From Mycteria americana (Eukaryota > Chordata > Aves > Ciconiiformes > Ciconiidae): 64,000 nt of DNA. Shown piece after piece: positions 38,661-52,800 of the stretch; within the stretch, counting starts at the first letter, position 1; each line of letters starts with the position of its first letter. The DNA lies in assembly GCF_035582795.1 (NCBI RefSeq), contig NC_134366.1:136920756-136984755 (forward strand), given 5' to 3'. The position numbers and the translations under genes are program-made. The notes under the pieces are model-generated. The model was given only the letters and a program-made list of their open reading frames with translations. It was not told where the DNA came from and made no database searches.

Positions 38661-40130
38661 TCTGAGATGTCCTGCGTTTGGCTCTTAGCTGGCAGTCAAG
38701 GAGGGCTGTGTTCTCCGTCCAAGGGGAGCTGGTGGTGTATCGAAGGGGTCGGGAGCCCCAGTTCCCCCCAGTTTCGCAGGGACAGCCAGGTGACGTTGCT
38801 TCACGGCTGGCTGCGGCTGCAGTGTTTCCAGGCAGGACTGGAGCTGAGCAAAGCTGTCCTTGCTCAGGTAACTGGGACTGGGGGTGGACCACAGCTGTAA
38901 CCTGTGTGTTGATCGAGTAACAGCCTGCTCAGACAGAGATAGCAAGGACGTGGCTGCTGCTCTCTGCTCTGGGCAAGTGGCCTGACGGTGGAGCTGTTGC
39001 TCTGTAAGTCAACTTCTGCTGCTCAGCGCTGTGGTATTCAGGTTCCGTTACAAAAGGAATGTGAAAACTTACTGTAAGATTTATTGCAGGGCCTAAGAAA
39101 CTGTACAGATTGCCTAGAGAGTTCTGTTGATTAAAAAAAGAAGTCAAAGCTGGTGACCAGCCATTGAATTCAATGAAAATATTTTCAATGAAAAATATTT
39201 GTATTGAACAGCAGGTTAAAACCTAAATTTCTTCCTGCGTTAATGTAATCCATCACTTCGCAGAAATAGTTTCACAGTGTTTTTCTTTACCAGGCAGTTT
39301 GAGAGCAGATACTGGAAATGATCTCAGACTTCTGCTTATTACTCTTTTGAACTCTGTAGTGCCTCCTGTACACTTGAAATAAAAAATACAATTTGCTGTC
39401 CCAATGTGTGGCTTAGCTACAGGGAGGATGCTGTTCCCTGGGGCCATTCCTGGTAAGAGGGGTAGTAAAACAAGTTCTGGCAATCTCAAGTAAACTAAGT
39501 TCTCAAACTTTCCAGTAGAAAACTTGTGAGTGGTTACTGATAACGTAATATTTTGCTGCAAATGAGTTTTTGAAAAAGCTAGGTGACTCTATAGCAGTTC
39601 TGTTGTCTCATTCTGTAGCAGTTCAGTAGGATGGCAGCTTGAGCACGATCGAAAAGCAAAACCTCTGTCTGTGCAAGGCGGCTGCTGAGGGCAGAAGGGA
39701 TACGTATGCTTTGGGGCTGAAGGGATTTGGGTGGCTTTGAGTGACTACTGCTCAGCCTGTGGGCTTTGCAGAAGATGTGTTCTTTGCCTCTTACATGTTT
39801 CTCGCCACTGTGCTGAGCAGTCTGCACCACCTCGGGCTGCTTCGGACTTGCCAGTGGCAGGTACGGTCTCATGGGCATAACCCGTTGATACCAAGCCTTC
39901 GGTCTAAGTAGCTAGGCAAAGCAGGGGCAAAAAGCACTTGGAAATGTGGAGAAAAGTTGCTTTGAGATATGTTCCAGACCTCCGATTTTCCTGCGGTTCC
40001 CACAGGGCACGTCTTGTACCTGCTCAACCAGAGAGCAGGGGGGGGTTTCCACATGCATACCCCCCCGATAGGTATTTTATGCTGCTGACGACGTTAAAGG
40101 TGAACTTTCTCCGCTAAAATCCTGGGCAGC
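38661..40130. other. Spacer between RRS1 and ADHFE1
   Basis: About 1.5 kb separates the RRS1 3' end from the ADHFE1 CpG island. Open frames on both strands are short and unrelated to known proteins. A palindromic patch 'ccattgaattcaatg' with a following repeat of 'ttttcaatgaaaa' lies near 39163-39200. No RNA gene was recognised. Confidence 0.6.
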
Positions 40131-40169
40131 TTGTGCATTTCCAGCAGCGATGGGGTAACCCGAGCGGAG

Positions 40170-40860
40170 GTGCGGGCGCTCCGTGGGTGCTGCCGCTTTC
40201 TGGCCCTGCCCAGCGGGTGCAGGTGTCACGGCCTCGGGCGGGGCCCGGCAGGCCCTCCGGAGCCGCGTCGGGACAGTTCTTACTCCAACCGTGCAAAGTC
40301 CTTCCTTTCGTAAACTATGCGGCTGAACCGGGGCTCGGGAAGCGGGGGGGAGCCGCCGCTGCCCTGGCGCCTGCCCCGGGAGGAGGCGCTGCCGACGGCC
40401 CGGCCCCCGGCCCGGCCCTCGGCCCCCGACCCGGCCGGCCCCCCAGAGCCGCGGCCATGGCAGCCGGGCGGGAGCGGGCCGCTCGCCTCCTGCGGCAGCT
40501 GCAGCGGGCCGCGTGAGTGCGGGCGGGCCGGGGCGGCTGAGGACAGCCGCCGCCTCAGCGTGGGGACGGCGGCGGGGACCGGCCTCCCCGCCTGCGGCGG
40601 CCCCGGAGCCCGGCGGGGCCGCCCGTGGGGCCGCTGTTTTTCCTCCGGCAGGTTTTAAACGTGAAAAGCAGCGGCCGCTCCCTACCTGGGGGCCGTGGGG
40701 GTCTCCTAATGCCCCCTCCCTAGCGCTGGCCTCCCGCCTCACACAGGCACCCCACGGGCCGGCTACCGTGTTCTTCCCTCGGTGGGGGCCCAGCTGCCGG
40801 CCTGCCGCTCCCCTGGGCCCCGGGGGTGGGCCAGGCCTCCCCAGGCACCCAGGCTCTGCT
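40170..40860. promoter_or_regulatory. ADHFE1: CpG island promoter of ADHFE1
   Basis: A second GC- and CpG-rich block surrounds the first coding exon and reaches into intron 1. There is no TATA box near the start. The transcription start probably lies between about 40,200 and 40,450, but the sequence alone cannot fix it. Two upstream ATG codons exist (40150, a two-codon frame; 40317, a long frame overlapping the main start), and they matter only if transcription starts before them. Confidence 0.7.
40457..40512 (+). CDS. ADHFE1: ADHFE1 coding exon 1
   Basis: Encodes residues 1-18 plus two bases of codon 19. The start (gcggccATGg) is the first ATG in this open frame and matches the human N-terminus (LLRQLQRAA). 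The donor is gc|gtgagt. The Arg-rich, amphipathic sequence fits a mitochondrial targeting peptide. Confidence 0.93.
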
Positions 40861-43800
40861 GGCAGGCCTCTCTGGGGTAGGGCGCGATGAACGGGTACAT
40901 ACAGGAGACTTTTAGGCAAGGACAGATTCGTTTTTCTGCTTTAGTTTTTCCTTTTAACCATGCCTCTTTTTTTTTTTTACCTTTTAACTAGATGTCGGTG
41001 CCCGAGCCATTGCCACACTTATTCCCAAGGTAAGACTTAATTTGTGTCTCCAGAATAATTCTGTGGGAGACCATGGCCCTGTAGAGCCGTATGTATAAGT
41101 GTAAACTGGGTGGAGGGTGCAGGTAACGGGTAGGAAAGAGAAGAGTTTAAAGGATAAGGTAAGCAGTCTGTTATTTTGCAACAGTACAATGATAGTGGTT
41201 GTTGTTGGAGAGAGTCACCGTTTCCACGTAAGACACAACTAATGCATCCTGTCCCTCCTCACTGTGAGGGAAGCTGATCAGAAATTTGCTCTGGCTGCTA
41301 CTACTACTGTAATCACCGGAGCCATCTGAACTTTAGATTGGCTTTTGAGGGGAAAAATACTCATCTGTTATATTAGAAAAGAAACCAGAAGCAGTATGGA
41401 TAAAAAGGAGCTATTCACAAAGGTCTGCTTTGGCTTGGAGAATGTAATCTCCATAGGTTTTTTACACAGTCAGTCCCGAGAACGCAGCTCACTTAGGCCA
41501 GGGTGGTGGAATAAGAGCAGGAGAGCTGTGTCGAGTGACCGAGTCACCCTGGGAGGAATTTCTGTTTGCATTGACATTAGGGAGGCTATGGGAATAGCTA
41601 TCTGTGTGCTGGTCAGTCTCCAGCTCCAATAAAAATTAGTATTTTTCACCATAATTTCAGCAATGTGTAATTCTGAGTGGTTTGGTTTCAGTTGCTTTAG
41701 TTAAGACACTTTTTAAAGAACTACCACTACCATTTTACACATAGAAAATCTATATATATGTTCAGATACTTGTTTTGCCCAAGACCATCATACAGCCCAA
41801 GACAGCGCAGCTGAGAAATAGAACCTCATTCTTCTGCCTGTCTGCTTGATGACCTACTCGGTCAATTCAAACTAAGCCCTTGCTAAATAGAAGTCTTAGT
41901 AAAGAACCCTCTCTGTACATTTTAGGCAGCAATTGAGTCTATAACGTAGCAAGATGGTGTCAGTTCAGTAAGTCTCTAAATAGTGGGAATTGATTTAACA
42001 GTGACTGGAGCAGAAAAAAAAATGTTCATTGTGTTTCTTGGCAGTGTTTGAGGAAATAGTGCAATTTTTGAACTCAGTAAAATTCTTCCTGAAAGTTAAG
42101 TTTGGCTCAAGAATATAACAGCAGGGCATCTATTATACTATCAGAAAGCAAGAGAGTAAATGGCTTCGACATGTTCTTAGCCTGTCAGATTAATGACTGA
42201 GAGTACAGCAGACTCCAACTCCAGGAGAGGTCAAACATGTACAGCCTGGCAAGAGATGGCAATGAAAGAGCTGATAGCAGCTGGCCTGGGCTTGAATAGA
42301 AAGTGCATAAAGGATTTTAATACATCTATCTGTGACTGTTGTGGGTCAGTGCTTCAGTGCACCCCAGAGTGTCTGTAAGACTCATTATCGTGGCTTCACT
42401 CGTTGGATCTGAATCCAAATCGCATATTTTCAATTAATATAGCAGACAGAGGGCATGACTTCAGCAGGAAGAGCAGAATGCCTCATCTGATCTTTTCTTG
42501 GAGAAGAATGGGCTGTTTCAGTTGATGCAGTTTGCTTCACTTTGTGGCAGAATCAGGATATGCAAGAAATGGAGAGTTTTGTGGAAATTCATGCAAGAAT
42601 GACATGGTAGAGAGAAGATGTAACTGAAATGCAATCCTTATAAATATCTTCTCTCTTCTACTAAATAAAGTTGATAGTGACACACTGATTCTTATTAAAG
42701 CTTTGTTTATTATTAGCAATGCATGCAGTTCCTTAATTTTCAAGCAAGCAATTCAGTTTCACCTGCAAGTTCAGGACTAGGCAGAAGTAAAAAGAAGCGT
42801 AAACACCTGTCAGTATTACTCTCACACATACAAAAGATGTTCTCTATCTGGGTCTGTATGGAGGATGTCTCATGGATTTGTCATAAAAGTTGTTCTGAAA
42901 GTTATCATATAGCCCTATACATTTGTAGCACCTCTCAACCTGTATGTAGCAGCCCGTATGCTCTGCAGATACTCAGTTCTACATACTTGCTATGTACTGT
43001 TCTGGTCTTTGCAGAGTGCGAACAAATTCTCATGCAAACTTCCTGCTAACTTACTCAGTTTTTATAGGAAAGAATTAATTATTGAAGGACAGAAAAAACA
43101 CCCTCATTTTGCTGAATTGTATGACTCAAATTAAGTAATTGGATCAGTTAATCTCTCAAACAACAAGGGACGAAATGGGTAACTGTTACCCCGACAAGCC
43201 AAGATGACCCGTGCAAATGTGTTAGTGATTTTAAAAGTGAAGGAATCTGTCAACTTTAGTATTGAGATATAGATTGAAGTCTCGTTTTTAATTTTATTGT
43301 TTCATTTCTATTCCAGTCCCTGAACGGCCTACGCTGGGAAATACAGACTATGCATTTGAGGTAGATTTAATAACAGAATATACTAGATTTAAAAGTAGTA
43401 TTTTGTATACTTCCAACTATGGCATTTAACAAATATTTATATTTCACTTTGACTGCTTGGGACTAGATGCCATTTCTCCATTTTTCCAGAAAAAAAATCT
43501 TCTTTTTTTTTGTAGATGGCCGTTTCAAACATCCGATATGGGGAAGGAGTTACGAAAGAGATTGGCATGGTAAGCTTCCGTAGTGTAAATCCATCACTGG
43601 TGATAGGTTATTTTTTTAAAGGGCTGCTGGTGCTATCAATCCATTTTATAAGGGAAAGCTTATATATGGTGTGTCTGAATCTCCACTGCTCTGCAGTATG
43701 TGTAGTCATATATACCAGTGTAAAAAGGTCGGAAAATACTGTTGGGTAAAGAACAGAAACATGTTACATCAACATTGCTGTGGTATAACTGAGTACATGA

Positions 43801-46800
43801 AATGCAACTTAGTGGATAATTAGATCGTTGATGATTTGCCAGGATTATGCAACCATATCTTTCTCTGACAGGGAATTTAATTCAAAAAGTTTTGAATCCT
43901 GGTGACTCACCAGGGTTTTCTCAAGATCACTTTCGTCTTTTCTAGTGCTTATTAAAATGAATCAGAGACTTTCCATTAAATTAGGTGGGTATTCGTTCAG
44001 GTCTGAGTTTGCACTGTGAAAGTGTAGAATTTTTGTTTCAGCAGCGTGAAATGATTCAGCTGAGTACATTGTTTCAGTTTGCCTTTATCATTGGATTTTT
44101 TAATTTATCCTTTTTTCCTCTCTTCTTGGCATTTATGGCATTAGCAGTTCCCTCTTTTTATTTGCAAATTTGTAAAGTAAGTTAATAGTCAGTTAGTAAA
44201 TGAAGTTAGACAGAACTTCTGTCTTTAAATAGCATTAGGATTATTTAGAACTGCATGTATTGTATAGCTGTTGTGACAATTAATTTAGCAAAGGTTAGGA
44301 TGTAGTATTATTTTTCTTCTTTTTGCCACCTTATTTTGATTTTTCATCAATAAATTAATATTCAGTATTAAATTTTCAAGATTTTAATGCCGTGCTTTGG
44401 TAGGCAGTTAGGGGAGACCTAACCTGTGGAAAAGCCTTTTTATGTCACAGGAATTGTGTAGGAAAAAATATTTCAAAAAATATTTTACATTTTACTGTAG
44501 TCTTAAGTGGTTCCATGTGGTTTTCACTTGTTCAACATCTTTATCATCAGTTTTCTTCTATCATAAGACTTCAACTATGTAAGTTTGGCAGCTTTATACT
44601 TTATGGTGTTTTCTGCACATATATATATATGTATGTGGTTAATCCTCTTTTTCTTTAGCTGATACTGTTTCAAAAATTTTACAATAACCAACTGTTTTTA
44701 GGTTGGGGTTTTTATTATTATTAAGTGGTTCCATTGATTTGGATTAGTATTTAAATAGTTCAGTGTATGATTTTCAACCAGTTGTTTGGTTTTTAATTTC
44801 ATTGTTATTGTAGGACCTGCAGAATCTTGGTGCTGGAAGAGTTTGTTTGATGACAGATAAAAACCTCTCCCAACTCCCTCCTGTAAATGCAGTATTGAAT
44901 TCCTTGGCAAAATATGGTATAAACTTTCAGATGTATGACAATGTCCGGGTGGAGCCAACAGACCAAAGGTACTACTTCTGACAGTGTGCTTCTCGAAGTA
45001 GTGCCTAGGCTCTTACAGCATGCCATACAGCTGTTTGAACACCTCCTTGCGACCTGTACACTGGTCTTAATAGTCAGTTTCTCTATGTGCTGTTTTTCTC
45101 CTGACTAATTGGAAAGCTTTTCTTGTTTTCCAAGTTTCCTGGATGCCATTACATTTGCTAAAAAGGGAGAGTTTGATGCCTATGTTGCTGTTGGAGGTGG
45201 GTCTGTAATAGACACCTGTAAAGCTGCCAACCTGTATGCGTCCAGCCCTACATCAGACTTCTTGGATTATGTCAATGCTCCTATTGGGAAAGGGAAGCCT
45301 GTCACTGTGCCCCTCAAGCCACTTATTGCAGGTAAAGCAGGAGAGGGGTGTGTGGAGAGTGAGGGCTAGGAGAAAGGGATCATCCACACTCTGTATCATA
45401 TTTCTACTGAAATCAGTTTACCATGACTGTTTCACCTTCCTTTGGGCTTACTTCTGCTCTAGTTGTATTCAGCAGCAATTTTGCTCTTTACTTCAGTGGA
45501 AGTAAAATCACAGGTTTTGTCATTAGTTTGTCTTGTTTAGCTGAGTTTGACTCTTTTTACTGAGAAAAGAGATCAAAGCGGCAGTTTCTCTTTGACCTGT
45601 TGGCTTCGGATCAGAGATACCTCCAAGATTTCCTGGATCCTATATTTTTGGTGGCATTAATATTGTGGTTTTATTTATGTATTTTGCAATATTATATATT
45701 ACTTATTATTTGTTGTTATCCCCATTCTTCCTTTTAAGTTCCTACGACAGCTGGAACTGGAAGTGAAACCACTGGTGTTGCCATTTTTGACTTCAAAGAA
45801 CTAAAAGTAAAAACCGGTGAGATTTTTTTTTTTCTGTCTGCTATTCAAGACAATTGCTTTTCCAATGTCTTCATTATTTCCCTGCCTTGAAAAAAAGGGA
45901 TACTGCATGTCATTTCAAGTGTCATTTTATTTGATTCGACTGCCACAGGCAAATTTGAAGAGCTTAAAGGTTTCCTCTTTGAATTAAATTTATAGCATAT
46001 TAACATAATGAAATACCTATGTAATACAGTGGATTATAGTTTGAAGGCAAAACAGGAAACTAAAATCTTTCAAGTTCTTAAATGGCAGAAAATGTTAATT
46101 GCAAAGGAAATTTCTACTTACATTCAGGGTCAACCAACTGTTCCTTATTTCCTCTGTATTTTTTCTTTCTGCTTTTAAGACTTCTGTTTCTTTGTTGTGT
46201 AATTGCAACCAAATGTTCCTTTTCCTGACTTTTGAAACCTCAGGCCTGAGATGCTGTGCAAGTGAGGGGCACTGTCTTCCTTTGGCCTTTTCATCCCTGG
46301 CAAATAAAGATTAAGGCTAAAATGTCATCTTAAGCTTCATGGCTGTTTTGAGGTTTTAGTTCTAAACGTGTGGATTTTATATGCCACACAGTCTACAGTA
46401 CTTGGGACCCAAATGGGTGTGCTAAAGAGGTCTGACCATAGCTCAGAGTTTTCTAATCTATATGTAGTCAATCAGTCTGTTTGTGTGTGTCTGTCTGTAT
46501 GTCTCTCTCTCTCAAAGCTGCATCTGTGCCCCCTTAACAAAAATATGAAGGCATGGTTATTACAGATGCTGAAGACAGCAATTAGCAATAACAATTGATT
46601 GTAGACACAAACCACTCTTGCCTTCTGATTGTTCACAGAAGATACAAATCTAAGAATAATGTTGCAGATGCCATTCAGCACAGACATTTTGAAAATATAG
46701 GCTGCTCAGGGAGGGTTACAAACGGAGAGAGAACATTGTCTGGTATAATTAACTTCAGGAAACAGTCTCAAATCATACAACTTTCTTACGGGGACTTGAT

Positions 46801-49800
46801 CATCAGTAGGACTTAGATTCATAGATACCTCTTACTCTCCCTTCTCTCTCTTTGCTTTTACCTTCATAGTTTCAAATCATTTCCCCTCATTATTGTTATG
46901 CTTTGAACCTTAAGCTTGTCTTGTCCTCTTTAATTCATTTTCCTCACTTACATATTGCAGGAATCGCTTCAAGAGCCATTAAGCCAACATTAGGCATCAT
47001 TGATCCTTTACACACACTGTCTATGCCTGAGCGAATAGTGGCCAACAGTGGCTTTGATGTGCTTTGGTGAGTTTTCTGTGTAGGCTGCTACTTGAATTTA
47101 TTACGATTTTGTATTTTTACTATGATTGTAGAAAAAATACATTTTAGGAGCAGAAAAGGATGATCTTTTTTCTGCCTTTCCTGTTCTTGTTAAGGTGGTC
47201 TCTGTTATACTTTCCTGCTACTTAATTTCATTACCTCCCTCAGAATGTGTGGAAACAAATCACTTATTTGCAGAAATTGTAAGATTTTTGCAGTACACTG
47301 GAGAAACCAGTGACAACCAGGATGGTTGTTGTCAGGGAAGAGCATCCAGGTATCCCTTTTTAAGAGATCATGTAGATTAATCACAACTGCAACAGCATTA
47401 GCATGTCTCACAGGCATGGCAGGGAATGGAGAACAAGAGTTTTCTAATAAAAGCCACGATGTGTCAACAAAAATTTGTGAAGGTTTGTGAGTTGCTGGCA
47501 GGTCTTAGCCCAATTATGACCATCTTCAGAACCTCTCTCATAATGTGATTTTCACTTGGCACAAAATTATCTTCATCTTAAACCTACAGGTTTTAACGGC
47601 ACAAAATGCATGGAAGTTTCTATTCAGAGGGCCAGAGATTACTTTGCTTCTGGGTGCTGTGTATATTAAAGTAATAGACGTATAAAGAAACTGTGATTTC
47701 TCAAGCTTGGTGAAGTATCCTGAACTACAATGTCTGTAATGGAATTGAGGCATTTGTTCATAAATGATAACAGTTTGTCTGTAGTTTTGTACATCTAAAT
47801 GTAGCAATGTAGGTAGTGCCCCTTCTTTACATAGCCAGATTCATGAGTATCTGAGAGATGAGACTTGGCAGTTCCACTTAGCTTAAATATCATACTCCTA
47901 ATTTTTTAAAGGTCAATACTTTTAAAAGAAAGGTAGCTTACAATGCTTCCAGTGCTAAAGCCTCTTATGGTTCCTGTCCTACAGAACAGAAATGCACCCA
48001 TTGCAGATGCACAGTGCTCTTCAGTGAAAAGCATTACACCCCAAGATGCCCCTTCATCCGACCTAACTTTAAGCATGGTGTGAACTGATATATTGTGACT
48101 GTGTTTGGAATGCCTTCTCTGTGTCTGTTGGAGAGCGAAGCACTCTGGAGGTGCCCACCCAGCATTCTCCCAGTTGTCTATGAGATTGTATTTCTATTTT
48201 TGGCAACTGTTGAAAACACCAGAAGTAAATAAGAAGAACCTGCATTCAAAGGGCAGCAGCAAAATGGAGCTCTCCTGCTTAAATAATTGATTTTTTCAAT
48301 CTTTTCTTTTAGCCATGCTCTAGAGTCATACACCGCTCTGCCTTACAACATGCGCAGTCCCTGCCCTTCAAATCCAATCAACCGACCAGCTTACCAAGGC
48401 AGCAACCCCATCAGTGATGTCTGGGCTCTTCATGCTCTGCGCATCGTGGCTAAATATTTGAAAAGGTAATACATTTAACAGCCACCTCCCTCGCAGTATG
48501 TTCAGTCTTCAGTGCCCAAAAAGGGATGCTGAGAACTTGAATCTTAGGCTAAAATAAGGCAAACTACTACATTAAACCTTCATTTTCTACCCTGGATTTC
48601 TCTTAAATAAAGTAAAAAGTTTTTCAAATAAAATGGAAAGTAAAATTAGGGTTACTAGGTTGTCTTGATGGGTAGCTTTTTAATGCCTCTGTGAATCTAT
48701 TTTATAAGTCCTCAGTTAAAGGTATTTCAAGCTGCTCGGTTAATATGGGAGCAGCATTCACATATTTTTTTCAAGCATCCTCTTTTTATGACAGTATAAG
48801 GGGAATATGTAACAAACTGAACAAAACACTGCTGGTGTAATTTCTGTGACCTTCAGTGTCAATTAAGATACTTATACATCCATCAAGAAGGTAACCACAT
48901 GTACTTACGAAAGTGCAAAATTATGCATTTACTGAAAACTAGGTCATACTTCCAATGACTTTCAATTTAGATTAAGTTTTGACTTAACTGGGAGTTGGTT
49001 TTGATCCCTACCAATAAAGTTTTAGCCTGTATACAGCTTTTGTATACCATGTGCACTTCTATTAAAGACCAACGTGGATTTTTTTGTAAAAGACTTTTTA
49101 CAGTACCTAGCTAGTCAAAGTAGTTGTTTATTGTTCCTGTGGAATCTATTCATGAGACTTTTTCTCCATGTTGTCAAACTACACAAGCAGTCTGATGTGT
49201 AGGAAGGCGAGGAACCGTGTCCTCTTCCCACACGGATGGTGGGGTCCAGACCACCACCTAATGAGATGGTGAGAAAGCTAGAGTGATCTTGGAGCCGTGC
49301 GTAGGATTGCAAGAGCTCCTAAGTAGAATTGTTTAAACCACCACTGAGGTGAATATGGCTAAATTCACTCTGTTTACTCAGTTTAGAAAAGTAAAAGGAA
49401 ATTTGCCCTTCACTGAACCAATTTGATTTACTTACTGAACCAGAAGCAGGACTGTTCTCTGACTGAAGCATGAGTTGATCCTATTTCCAGCATTTTTATC
49501 TCAGCCTATCTTAGAGGTTTTTGTATATCTGTCCATAAAGAAGCCCTCTCTCCCTTCTCCATCCTGAATTACCAATCCATTTGTGAATTCACTGGTACTA
49601 TTGTCTTCATGGTGCACAGAGCCATCAGAAACCCTGAAGACTGTGAAGCAAGAGCCAATATGCACCTAGCAAGTGCTTTTGCTGGTATTGGCTTTGGCAA
49701 TGCTGGTGTTCATCTCTGGTGAGTACAGAAAAATGTTAACCCCATCCGAGGTCAGCTTCTAGCTAGTGTTTGTTTCAAATTGTCAAAGACATCGCTGCCT

Positions 49801-52800
49801 TTGTTGCTGAATATATAAGACATTGTAACGTGGGCTGTGATGCAGGGGGAGCCGTGTGTTGTGAGAAATTCATGGGCTCTTGGCATTTATGTGTATTCTG
49901 GCTTGTGATACTCAAATCCAATCGTGAAAATTACAAAACATGGCCTTCTTTACCTTCTTTGATAGTAAAAACCATAGTTAGAAAAAAAATCAATGGCATT
50001 TAAAATGTTGAATTTCATGCCAGCTGTTCTGCAGTGAGACAGCAATGAGGTAGTCTTGTGCCATTCCTGAATGGATGCAGTTGTCTGTAAGTTTGTCTGT
50101 GGAGTAGGCATTCAGCAGGCTGAAATGAGCTGTAATTAATATTGCAAGGCAATGTAGTTTCATATGGGTGAAAATCTCAGAGAGGCAAAGCCTAAGCCTG
50201 AATTGTGTGGAGAAGTTATTAGCAGACATTCTCTTCAGAGACCTTCCTTTCATTCGTTTTGTTTGAGCAAATCCACTCTTTAATTATACTTCAAAATTAA
50301 TGTTTATTTTTCTCAGGCAGTGTGATCAGGTAGGGATGCAGATGATGCTCTTTTTGGCGTATCTGTGTTACTGTAGTAACTGAACATCTTTCAGCCCAAT
50401 CAGTGGAGTAATATAACTTCACACTCGCAAAGTAAGGAGATACTGGTTTTTACAGCTACGTCTGTAAGGTGCAGAGGGGTGAGGGTTGTCTGTACCTAAT
50501 ATCCATACCATATCTGTACCTAAATACCTTTTGAGTACCTGTACCCAAGAGACTCGCATACAGAATACTGACCACACAAGGGGCTGAACGCAAATTTTCC
50601 AAATACCAGGAGAGCTGCCCTAACCACTTTCTCTCTACTCTCTGTTCCAGCCATGGAATGTCTTACCCTATTTCTGGTTTGGTGAAAACTTATAAACCAA
50701 AGGATTATAATGTGGATCACTCTTTGGTGGTAAAACTTGGTTTATCTTTGTTTTTGTATTATACATTTCAGTTCTCTGTTATCTCACATTAATGAGCATT
50801 AAAGCACATTGAAGTTGAAAGTACATGTCCTGTTGATGTGATTTTATTCTTTTTTCTTCCCCGTCCCCAGCCACATGGCCTTTCTGTGGTGCTGACGTCC
50901 CCAGCAGTGTTTGCTTTCACAGCACAGATACATCCTGAGCGGCACTTGGAAGCTGCAGAGATACTAGGTAGGAATCTATATGGATACAGTTTACTCATAC
51001 AAATGAATTCTTTCCAAAATGTCTTTTTGGGAGGAAAAAAAAATGCATGCAAGCAATTGCAGTTGTTTGTTGCAGGCGTTTTAAGTTTAAGAAACAAGAT
51101 TCTGGAGGCTGAGTTACACATAATGCAAGCTTAGGTAGAATAATGCTAAATTTTTATATTGGATGATGTAGTTAGAGAAGCAAGCTGGAGAAATCTGCTT
51201 CTCAGCTAGGAAACTGGACAAGCTGAAATTGACTGTAGATCTGTTGTGAATCAGGAGAGAGTAGCTGTGATTGGCATCTCTCTTGGTGCTTTATGTAGAG
51301 TAGTTGCTTTAGAGTAGATACCATAAAACAAACCAGTACTTGGGTATATCTGTTAGCTAAAAGGAAGCATTTTGCCTAACAAATTTCCTGCTGTGGCAAT
51401 GAATTAGGAGAGAGTGATGTTCTGAATCACTCCTGCTCTTTTTCTGTGGCATGCAACTGTGGGTTTTGGTCTTTCTAATGTAGGCCTTAGCTTGTTTGTA
51501 GGTGTTGGAATTTCTCAGTGGCCGATGTCACGGGAAACCGTGGAGTAGCTATTCTGTGGACACATCTGTGATGGCTCAGAAGTGGGTTAATGAACGAAGT
51601 GGCCTTTTCTGCTTCTTAGCAGAATAGAAGTAAATGCTGCAGGCTGACAGCTCATTTAAAGATTATCTTTTCATACAGTGCTTTGTTATCTGTGCAACCC
51701 ATCACCGGCAGGTGTCCTAGAGAAAGGATACCTCTTCATTGCATCCCCAGCATGACTGTGTGTAATAAACTAGCCCTCAGTGATGTAATCTTGGAGCTGT
51801 TAGCAGTCTAGCTGTGACAGCATGGCTCTGCAGTGGGCTAATTTATTTATATCTAAGGTCAGTTTTTTTGTCTGCACTAGACTGTGTTGTAGCTAAACTG
51901 CTGCTAATACCCATGCTTGCTAATGAACAATCACAGTCACATGTGCAGCAGCATAGAGGAGAGAGAAAGTGGTTAGGGCAGATCTCCTGGTATTTGGAAA
52001 ATTTGTGTTCAGTCCCTTGTATGGTCAGCCTTCTGTACGCAAGTCATAGCAATCCAGTCACATGTATGATTTCCTTGTATAAGTAATCTGAAAGCATTGT
52101 GGGTTTCAAGGAAGAGTGGGACTTTATATAGACAATGAAAATATCACAGTATTTTAAAGAGGATGTAAAACAATATGGTCAGAAAAAATACCTTGGGGGA
52201 AAATTCCATTTATTTCATAAATGTGGCTATGAGGTTTGTTCAGCCTTCCTCCAAAGTATGCAGTCCTGCCTATGGTCAAAACCAGAACACAAACCTAGTT
52301 GGAATCATGTACTAAGCTACAAAATGTCTGTGTTCCTACTGCAATAACGTACAACTCAAAGTAGACTAAGAAAATATTTCTGCATAACTGGCCAGCACAG
52401 CATATCAGAGAATTTGACTGTGGCTCCTTGATTTTAAAACAACTGGTTAAAAAGCAGTTCCTTTAGGTTTTCTGGTATCAACTGCTGCGTTAAATTCTGC
52501 CTCTAAAAGCTCTGTGTCATGGTTTAATCCCAGCTGGCGACTGAGCACCACGCAGCTGCTCACTCCCTCCCTCCTCTCCGCGCCCCCCCGCCCCCCCCAC
52601 CTCCCCCCCCCCCCCAGTGGGATGGGGGAGAGAATCAGAAGAGTAAAAGTGCAAAAGAACTTGTGGGTTGAGATAAGAACAGTTTAATAATTGAAATAAA
52701 ACAAAATAGTAATAATAATAATAATAATGTTAAAAGAATATACAAAAGTGATGCACGATGCAGTTGCTCACCACCTGCCAACCGATGCCCAGCCCGTCCC

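Noticed and set aside
37033-38688. 551-codon open frame on the plus strand, overlapping RRS1 in another frame
   Set aside because: It is a GC-composition artefact: Gly/Ala/Arg-rich, no family match and no plausible ATG. The RRS1 frame is the one that matches the known protein.
40133-40456. N-terminal extension of ADHFE1 in the open frame upstream of 40457
   Set aside because: No ATG exists in this frame before 40457, and the human protein starts at the equivalent position.
40077-40919. 280-codon minus-strand frame across the ADHFE1 CpG island
   Set aside because: It has the same cause as above: few stops in CpG-rich DNA, Pro/Ala/Arg-rich translation, and no recognised homologue.
44618-44634. 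Short TA/TG repeats in ADHFE1 intron 4, and similar ones at about 46480-46515
   Set aside because: They are too short and ordinary to list as meaningful repeats.
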